From the NCBI GenBank assembly GCA_041685915.1, contig JAWLEV010000074.1, positions 1 through 13,270 of the forward strand: DNA of 13,270 nucleotides, given 5' to 3'. The notes beneath the pieces were generated by a model. The model was given only the letters and a program-made list of their open reading frames with translations. It was not told the origin of the DNA and did no database searches. Source of the DNA: JAWLEV01 sp041685915. GTDB taxonomy: Bacteria; Chloroflexota; Anaerolineae; UBA1429. Shown one piece after another: positions 7,015 to 11,692 of the stretch (its first letter is position 1; each line of letters starts with the position of its first letter). A program made the position numbers and the translations under genes.

Positions 7015-8118
7015 CTAGAAGACGGACACCTCTGTGTTACGGTCAAAGATGTGCGCGTTATCCATATTCATGTAAACCTCTCGATCCTGCCCCACGCGTG
7101 CCGAGGTACGAGGATCGACGCGGGCGATAAAGGTCTTGGTGCCCGTGACCAGATAGAGGAAGACCTCATTGCCCATAAGCTCTGTCACGTCCACTCGCGC
7201 CTCAACGGGGGCGGCCGTGATGCCCCGCGGCGCATATTCGGGATCATGGATATCCTCAGGACGGATGCCAAAGATAACCTCCTCGCCCAGATACTCTTGC
7301 AGAGGCGGCATCTTGTCCTCGGGGACCTTTACCTTGAAGGTACCGCTGTCGAGATACATCTCGTCGTTCGTGCCCGTAACGGTCACATCAAAAAAGTTCG
7401 TCGACGGGCTTCCAATAAAGCCGGCGACGAAAACGTTAGTGGGCTCTGTGTACAAGGTCTGGGGGGTATCCACCTGCTGCAGGATGCCATCGCGCATCAC
7501 GGCGATGCGGCTGCCCATGGTCATAGCCTCGGTCTGGTCGTGTGTAACGTAGATGAACGTGGTCTCCAGACGCTTGTGAAGCTTGGCGAGCTCGGCGCGC
7601 GTCTGCACGCGCAGCTTGGCGTCCAGGTTGGAAAGGGGCTCGTCCAAGAGAAAGACGTACGGCTCACGCACAATGGCGCGACCGAGCGCCACACGCTGCC
7701 TCTGACCACCGGAGAGTGCCTTGGGCTTGCGATCGAGCAACTCTTCGATACCCAGGATATCCCGTGCCGCTTCCCTGACGCGACGATCTATCTCTGCCTT
7801 TGGCGTCTTGCGCAGCTTTAGACCAAAGGCCATATTGTCATATACGCTCATATGAGGATAGAGAGCATAGCTCTGGAACACCATGGCGATGTTGCGGTCC
7901 TTGGGCGCCACGTCGTTCACCAGACGGTCGCCGATATAGATATTTCCGGCAGTGAGCTCCTCCAGCCCTGCCAAGAGCCGCAGCGACGTCGTCTTGCCAC
8001 ATCCCGAAGGGCCTACGAACACGAGAAACTCTTTGTCTTGAACCTCCAGGCTCATGTCGTTTACAGCGATCACATCGCCAAACCGCTTGGTCGCATGATC
8101 ATAATTCACACTAGCCAT
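7015..8118 (-). CDS. ABC sugar-transporter ATPase (MsmX/UgpC/MalK type)
   Basis: Protein of 367 residues, the usual length for CUT1-family import ATPases. Walker A (GPSGCGKTT) is near residue 37. The Q-loop lies in MVFQSYALYP, the signature LSGGQRQRVALGRA near 135-148, Walker B VFLLDEPLSNLDAK follows, and the H-loop is in THDQTEAMTM. The C-terminal third is the TOBE/regulatory domain that contacts permeases and sometimes regulators (FGIRPEDIHDP). It powers uptake of oligosaccharides or glycerol-phosphate-type substrates at the inner face of the membrane. No permease or binding-protein gene is adjacent, so it is probably a shared ATPase serving several sugar importers, like MsmX; this is inference. 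The start has an excellent ribosome binding site, AAGGAGAT, six bases upstream. It is transcribed from a strong promoter about 310 nt upstream through a structured leader. Confidence 0.95.
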   Translation of the reverse strand: MASVNYDHATKRFGDVIAVNDMSLEVQDKEFLVFVGPSGCGKTTSLRLLAGLEELTAGNIYIGDRLVNDVAPKDRNIAMVFQSYALYPHMSVYDNMAFGLKLRKTPKAEIDRRVREAARDILGIEELLDRKPKALSGGQRQRVALGRAIVREPYVFLLDEPLSNLDAKLRVQTRAELAKLHKRLETTFIYVTHDQTEAMTMGSRIAVMRDGILQQVDTPQTLYTEPTNVFVAGFIGSPSTNFFDVTVTGTNDEMYLDSGTFKVKVPEDKMPPLQEYLGEEVIFGIRPEDIHDPEYAPRGITAAPVEARVDVTELMGNEVFLYLVTGTKTFIARVDPRTSARVGQDREVYMNMDNAHIFDRNTEVSVF

Positions 8119-8234
8119 TATTATCTCCTTAGTAAAGCCAATAGATCAAAATTTGGGAATTCCCCTCTTCTCTCCCTATCTGGAAAGAAGGCGAAAGACG
8201 CTTCCTGGTTCAAGAGCGGCAGAACTTTTCGGTC

Positions 8235-8404
8235 GGTCGTGACGAGTGGGGAAAAGCTCGCACTACCGGGCTCATTGCCAAAACCGTCCACTCCCGAAGC
8301 AGTCCGTTGCCATCCACAACCGTATACTGCCCTTGCGACACCTTCTATAACCACCTCCTCGTCACGACCCTGTGGATCCGAAAGGTTACTACCCCACTCC
8401 ACAG
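8235..8404 (-). ncRNA. Candidate structured leader RNA upstream of the ABC ATPase gene
   Basis: Transcription from the promoter at 8430-8458 would produce about 305 nt before the start codon. In it, a 7-bp hairpin (8370-8376 with 8398-8404) directly abuts a perfect 12-bp long-range helix (8358-8369 with 8235-8246, core GTCGTGACGAG), so the two could stack. The helix encloses about 111 nt. Inside is a two-part hairpin: 8299-8303 with 8326-8330, and 8306-8309 with 8317-8320. Downstream, a purine/pyrimidine hairpin ends in CTTCTT, which could pair with the ribosome binding site AAGGAG. No known riboswitch consensus (T-box, SAM, TPP, cobalamin, glycine) is recognised. The function, a regulated leader or a separate small RNA, is inference. 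Confidence 0.5.
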
Positions 8405-8429
8405 TGTCTGTATGACCACCCTCACCTAC

Positions 8430-8458
8430 AGTATACCCTACGAATAATGGCAAGTCAA
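8430..8458 (-). promoter_or_regulatory. Promoter for the ABC ATPase gene
   Basis: On the minus strand TTGACT (8458-8453, 5 of 6), a 17-bp spacer and TATACT (8435-8430, 5 of 6) form a strong housekeeping-sigma promoter. The start is expected near 8423. An 8-bp inverted copy of the -10 region (GTATACTG) lies about 100 bp downstream at 8322-8329. Confidence 0.75.
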
Positions 8459-8475
8459 TGGTAAAAAGCAAAATT

Positions 8476-8499
8476 ATCCGCCACATCTTTGGGGCGGAT
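8476..8499. terminator. Hairpin with flanking T/A runs, possible second terminator
   Basis: ATCCGCC (8476-8482) pairs perfectly with GGCGGAT (8493-8499) around a 10-nt loop. T-rich sequence follows on both strands: TTTT on the plus strand, and AATTTTGCTTTTT on the minus strand. Its position suggests a backup terminator for transcripts leaking past infA toward the ATPase promoter. Confidence 0.45.
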
Positions 8500-8521
8500 T
8501 TTACGCATATCGTCTTTTCAC

Positions 8522-8559
8522 CCAGGCGACCAGAACGATAAATACACCCTGCCGCCTGG
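8522..8559. other. Inverted repeat in the infA-ATPase gap
   Basis: CCAGGCG (8522-8528) and CGCCTGG (8553-8559) form a perfect 7-bp inverted repeat with a 24-bp centre. It lies upstream of the ATPase promoter in an otherwise gene-free stretch (8460-8614). It could be an RNA hairpin in infA read-through RNA or a DNA site; there is no further evidence for either. I see no gene in this stretch. Confidence 0.3.
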
Positions 8560-8614
8560 AGACAAATGGTTGAGCGTTCACACCTCACGCACAATTGTCT
8601 CGCCCTAAAAGGCG

Positions 8615-8642
8615 AAAAAGATACGGTGACTAGACCGTATCT
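8615..8642 (-). terminator. Intrinsic terminator of infA, overlapping its stop codon
   Basis: On the minus strand AGATACGGT and ACCGTATCT (8642-8634 and 8627-8619) form a perfect 9-bp stem with a 6-nt loop, followed at once by a T-run. The infA stop TAG (8632-8630) lies in the loop. A second small stem (TCGCC/GGCGA, 8600-8615) follows. Confidence 0.85.
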
Positions 8643-8881
8643 CTTTCGCGACGCTTTTGCTTGTAGCGGTATATAATCCGTCCCCGCGACAAGTCATAGG
8701 GCGAAAGCTCCACCTTGACGCGGTCTCCCAATAGGATGCGGATATAATGCTTGCGCATCTTGCCCGATATATAGGCCAGCACCTCGTGGCCATTGTCGAG
8801 TTCCACATGAAACTGTGTATTTGGAAGGGCCTCTACTACCGTGCCCTCTACCTCGATCTTTTGTTTACTTGCCTTAGTCAT
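8630..8881 (-). CDS. infA: Translation initiation factor IF-1
   Basis: An 83-residue S1/OB-fold protein. The core matches IF-1 throughout: IEVEGTVVEALPNTQFHVELDNGHEVLAYISGK style, MRKHYIRILLGDRVKVELSPYDLSRGRIIYRYK. IF-1 binds the 30S A site with IF-2 and IF-3 during initiation in the cytoplasm. Most IF-1 proteins are about 72 residues and end at YRYK or soon after. Here a charged tail (QKRRERDTV) is added, and its last codons run into the terminator stem. The start is fixed by the conserved N-terminus. The nearest Shine-Dalgarno-like sequence, GGGAGAG, is about 12 nt upstream, unusually far. infA often sits in the ribosomal-protein spc/alpha region; here it stands alone between an Rrf2 gene and an ABC ATPase gene, with its own promoter and terminator. 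Confidence 0.95.
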   Translation of the reverse strand: MTKASKQKIEVEGTVVEALPNTQFHVELDNGHEVLAYISGKMRKHYIRILLGDRVKVELSPYDLSRGRIIYRYKQKRRERDTV

Positions 8882-8905
8882 ACTATTCTAGATCTCTCCC
8901 TCCGC

Positions 8906-8922
8906 GCCCATCAAAGATGGGC
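8906..8922 (-). promoter_or_regulatory. Hairpin in the infA leader
   Basis: GCCCATC (8906-8912) and GATGGGC (8916-8922) form a perfect 7-bp stem with a 3-nt loop, in the roughly 55-nt infA leader just before GGGAGAG. There is no T-run after it, so it is not a terminator. It might influence ribosome access; this is inference. Confidence 0.4.
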
Positions 8923-8942
8923 CTACAAACTACCTACCATCA

Positions 8943-8971
8943 AGTATAGCAAGCAATAAACAGAACGTCAA
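8943..8971 (-). promoter_or_regulatory. Promoter for infA
   Basis: On the minus strand TTGACG (8971-8966, 5 of 6), a 17-bp spacer and TATACT (8948-8943, 5 of 6) are seen, with a start near 8936. A 12-bp palindrome TTCGCGCGCGAA (8996-9007) lies about 25 bp upstream of the -35 and could be a protein site. Confidence 0.75.
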
Positions 8972-9079
8972 ACTGGCCCCTCACCCCTCCATCTCTTCGC
9001 GCGCGAAAAAGTACATCGCCGAATCATAAACCTTCCCACATGAAAACTCACCCTTCAGGTGGCGAGATAACAGATCCTC

Positions 9080-9526
9080 TTACGAATACGTGCGCCCCTG
9101 TAGAGACAGATCATGTCCATCGCCATCACGGGCAGCCAAATAGTCAAAGGTCTTGTTCCCCAAGACCTCGATCAACTGCCCCTGCGCCTCAGCCAGTGCA
9201 GGGTATAACGAACAGGTATCCATCCTTTCACAGCCCTGGGAGGGAACCAGACAGGGGCACAAACCTATGGGCCCGTCGATGGCCTCGATCACCTCCAAGA
9301 GGGTGATATCCTCCGCCGGGCGCTCCAGCGAGAATCCTCCCTTGGCCCCACGGTGCGAGCGCAGAATCCCCTCCTTGACCAGATCCTGGAAAATCTTGGC
9401 CAGATAACTGGAGGGCAAGTCCTCTGCAGAAGCGATATCGCCCACCAGTGCCACCGTATCGGGGGGTCGCTTGGCCAGATAGATGACGCCCCGCGCTCCG
9501 TAATCGGCTCCTCGCGTCAGTCGCAT
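9080..9526 (-). CDS. Rrf2-family transcriptional regulator with Cys cluster
   Basis: A 148-residue protein. The N-terminus MRLTRGADYGARGVIYLAKRP and the winged-helix part (LPSSYLAKIFQDLVKEGILRSHRGAKGGFSLERP, about 37-70) are typical of Rrf2 proteins such as IscR, NsrR and CymR. The effector region has C90, C92, C99 and C105. C92-x6-C99-x5-C105 is close to the three-Cys spacing that ligates an Fe-S cluster in IscR and NsrR, so sensing of Fe-S status, NO or oxygen is plausible. Which of these is sensed cannot be decided. The start is supported by AAAGGTGG four bases upstream. It is divergent from the DUF362-flavoprotein operon, the usual arrangement for a local regulator. A weak CACC/GGTG stem with TTTT follows the stop. 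Confidence 0.92.
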   Translation of the reverse strand: MRLTRGADYGARGVIYLAKRPPDTVALVGDIASAEDLPSSYLAKIFQDLVKEGILRSHRGAKGGFSLERPAEDITLLEVIEAIDGPIGLCPCLVPSQGCERMDTCSLYPALAEAQGQLIEVLGNKTFDYLAARDGDGHDLSLQGRTYS

Positions 9527-9562
9527 GTTCCACCTTTCTATGCTCCTCCCTTGCTCGCCCCG

Positions 9563-9571
9563 ATTCTACCA
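9563..9571 (-). promoter_or_regulatory. Extended -10 promoter for the Rrf2 gene
   Basis: The minus strand reads TGGTAGAAT: an extended TGn before a 5-of-6 -10 box, 36 nt from the start codon. The -35 is poor (TTGTTG at 18 bp spacing), as expected for extended -10 promoters and for a gene that may be autoregulated. Confidence 0.5.
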
Positions 9572-9613
9572 CAACCAAAGTACGGACAACAAAAAAGCCC
9601 TCGCCCTATCTGA

Positions 9614-9638
9614 ATTCCCTCTTGACGCCTTGGGGAAT
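9614..9638. promoter_or_regulatory. Candidate operator dyad around the DUF362-gene -35 box
   Basis: ATTCCC (9614-9619) and GGGAAT (9633-9638) form a perfect 6-bp dyad, 25 bp in total span, that brackets the -35 box TTGACG. The span is similar to known Rrf2 operators, but the sequence matches none that I know. Binding by the divergent Rrf2 protein is inference. Confidence 0.35.
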
Positions 9639-9651
9639 CATAAAGTATAGT
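9622..9651 (+). promoter_or_regulatory. Promoter for the DUF362-TIM-barrel and flavoprotein operon
   Basis: TTGACG (9622-9627, 5 of 6), an 18-bp spacer and TATAGT (9646-9651, 5 of 6) are seen. The start is expected near 9658, giving a leader of about 45 nt to ATG 9704. Confidence 0.7.
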
Positions 9652-9703
9652 CAGCATATGGGAAGGTATGTCATGCGATCACGGGCTTGAGGAGTGGAAA
9701 AGG

Positions 9704-11629
9704 ATGGACACGAGACACAGCGTTGCAGTGGTAAAGGCAAGAGAGATCGATCGGGCTGTCAGACAAGGGCTGGAGCTCATGGGGGGCATCGAGCGCTACG
9801 TGCGCCCCGGCGCCCACGTACTGATAAAGGTGAACATGTTCAGTCGGGGCCGGCCCGAGGACGGAAACGTCACCCATCCGGGCGTGGTGCTGGCCGTCGC
9901 GCGCCTGTGCCGTGCCTGTGGAGCCCAGGTAACCGTGGCGGAGCGGCTGCCCAAATACGACTATAACCTGCGCGGTTATGACGCCCTCGAGGAGGTGGCC
10001 GAGTTGGTGGCCATCGAAGACCTGGAACAGGATCTGATCTCCCTGCCCGGTGCCCGCTCCCTGACCTGTCAGATACCATGGGCCCGAGGCATCGACACCT
10101 GCGATGTATTCGTCAATATCCCCGGATTGCGTACCCACGCCCTGACCAAATTCTCCAACGCCATGAAGAACCTCATGGGCCTCCTTCCCGCCGATACCAC
10201 CCGCTACATCCACGAGTTCGGTCTGGACGGCGCCATCTGCGACCTTAACTACTATCGTCCCAGCGACCTGGTGATCACAGAGGCCATCTATACCCTGGAG
10301 GGGAACTTTCCGTCGGAGGGCTCGCCCGTCAAGACCGATCTGATCACAGTGGCGGACAACGCCGTCGCCGCCGATCTGGTGGGCGCCAAGATTCTGGGGC
10401 TGGATACGAAGGAGGTCTTTTACCTTCGCGAGGCCATCCAGCGCGGGATGGGGCCCGCCTCCCTCGACGAGATCGACCTCCTAGGCGACGATCTCGACAC
10501 CGTGCTGGAGGATGTACAGATCGCAGCGGCTCCTCGCGACCCCGAACAGTACGCCGGTCCCTTTGAACTGTGCACCGAGAATGCCTGTCCCTCCTGTCGC
10601 CAGGCCCTGGCCGGCGGGCTGCTGGCCGTCAGTCATATCCCCGAACTGGCCGAGATGCAAAACGTGACCATCATCGCCGGGCATCAGGATAAAGAGCCCG
10701 GCGTGAAAGAGGGCGAAAAGGCCCTCGTGTATGGCAACTGTGCCTATCGATATCGCCATCTGGGGCATTACGAACCGGGGTGCCCTCCCCTGGCCTATCA
10801 GGTGCGCAAGGGGCTGGAGGCCCTGCAGACGCGCGCCATCTCTCCCTCCCTCTGCTCCATCGCCTGGCGCCAGGAGCCCATCGAAACCGTGCTACCCATC
10901 GCGGCCGAGGCGGGCTATTTGGGCCTCGAGGCATGGGGTCCCCATCTGGAGCGTTATCTTCAGGAACATGGGGACCTGGCCCCACTGGCCGCGCAGTTGC
11001 GCGATCACGATCTGGAGGTATCCATGATCAGCGCCTACTTTGACCTGGCGGACGATCTGGAGGGAAGCCTGGCGACGGCCCGACGATACGTGGACTATGC
11101 CCGGGTGCTGGACGCCCATCTCATACGCACCTTTACCGGGGGTGGCGACTCCTCGGAGGCTTCCACGATGACGTGGCAGGCCGTCATCTCCGGCCTGAAA
11201 GAGGTGTGCTCCCTGGGACTGGAACAGGAGATCGCCTTTGCCCTGGAGACCCACGCCGGCCACCTCCACGATACGACAGAGAGCACCCTGCGCCTGATCC
11301 GCCAGACGGGCGCGCCCAACCTCTGTGTGAACCTGGACATCTGCAACCTCTACCATGCGGGGGAAGATCCAGTCCGCGCCCTGAAGAGACTGCTCCCCTG
11401 GATGCGCATCCTTCATCTCAAGAACGGCATTCAGCGCGAGGGACGTTTCGAAGCGACGCCCCTTGCGGCAGGGGAGATGGATTACGAGATCTTTTTGCAG
11501 GCCCTGGTGGAAAGCAACTATGGAGGATATGCCTCTGTGGAATGGTTCGGCGACGAACCAAAGACGGCGGCCTTTGGCGAGATCTCTTACCTGCGCCACA
11601 TGTTGGGAAATAGATTGCAGTCAAGATAG
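9704..11629 (+). CDS. DUF362 domain fused to xylose-isomerase-like TIM barrel
   Basis: A 641-residue two-part protein. Residues 1 to about 370 are a DUF362-type domain: an N-terminal VAVVKA strand, RPGAHVLIKVNMF, THPGVV, VFVNIPGLRTHALTKFSNAMKNLMG, and a Cys-containing end with C290-x4-C295-x2-C298, GNC346 and GC360PP. These could bind a metal or Fe-S centre. Residues about 380-641 resemble the xylose-isomerase-like TIM barrel of sugar epimerases/isomerases, with likely metal ligands E515 (FALETH), D545 (NLDICN), H571 (HLKN) and E613 (SVEWFG) in the family's order and spacing. The barrel probably isomerises or epimerises a sugar-like substrate; the role of DUF362 is unknown. ATG 9704 has GGAG nine bases upstream. 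ATG 9668 is in frame but only about 10 nt from the transcript start. It is followed by a flavoprotein gene after 63 nt, probably co-transcribed. Confidence 0.85.
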   Translation: MDTRHSVAVVKAREIDRAVRQGLELMGGIERYVRPGAHVLIKVNMFSRGRPEDGNVTHPGVVLAVARLCRACGAQVTVAERLPKYDYNLRGYDALEEVAELVAIEDLEQDLISLPGARSLTCQIPWARGIDTCDVFVNIPGLRTHALTKFSNAMKNLMGLLPADTTRYIHEFGLDGAICDLNYYRPSDLVITEAIYTLEGNFPSEGSPVKTDLITVADNAVAADLVGAKILGLDTKEVFYLREAIQRGMGPASLDEIDLLGDDLDTVLEDVQIAAAPRDPEQYAGPFELCTENACPSCRQALAGGLLAVSHIPELAEMQNVTIIAGHQDKEPGVKEGEKALVYGNCAYRYRHLGHYEPGCPPLAYQVRKGLEALQTRAISPSLCSIAWRQEPIETVLPIAAEAGYLGLEAWGPHLERYLQEHGDLAPLAAQLRDHDLEVSMISAYFDLADDLEGSLATARRYVDYARVLDAHLIRTFTGGGDSSEASTMTWQAVISGLKEVCSLGLEQEIAFALETHAGHLHDTTESTLRLIRQTGAPNLCVNLDICNLYHAGEDPVRALKRLLPWMRILHLKNGIQREGRFEATPLAAGEMDYEIFLQALVESNYGGYASVEWFGDEPKTAAFGEISYLRHMLGNRLQSR

Positions 11630-11692
11630 GAGTTGCACTTTTAATTATCCTTCGGCTACCCCTTCGAGGCAGCCAAGGGAAAGAAAGAGAGA

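Noticed and set aside
8400..8425. GAGGGTGGTC on the minus strand, resembling the T-box antiterminator motif
   Set aside because: It lies at the very 5' end of the leader, lacks the ACCGCG part, and the downstream gene is not an aminoacyl-tRNA synthetase or amino-acid gene.
8121..8594. 157-codon open frame on the minus strand upstream of the ABC ATPase gene
   Set aside because: The translation resembles no family. It contains the ATPase promoter and the 12-bp helix arms and ends in the ribosome site, so it is better read as promoter plus leader.
480..10350. Repeated GATCTGATCAC words near 481, 5262 and 10337
   Set aside because: All lie inside genes in frames giving Asp-Leu-Ile-Thr; shared codon use explains them better than a repeat element.
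10892..11599. 235-codon minus-strand open frame inside the TIM-barrel half
   Set aside because: Antisense shadow of a well-supported coding frame that has all four metal ligands.
11630..11692. Imperfect GGCT/AGCC stem between the fusion and flavoprotein genes, possible terminator
   Set aside because: It has a mismatch in the stem and no T-tract after it; the two genes are more likely co-transcribed.
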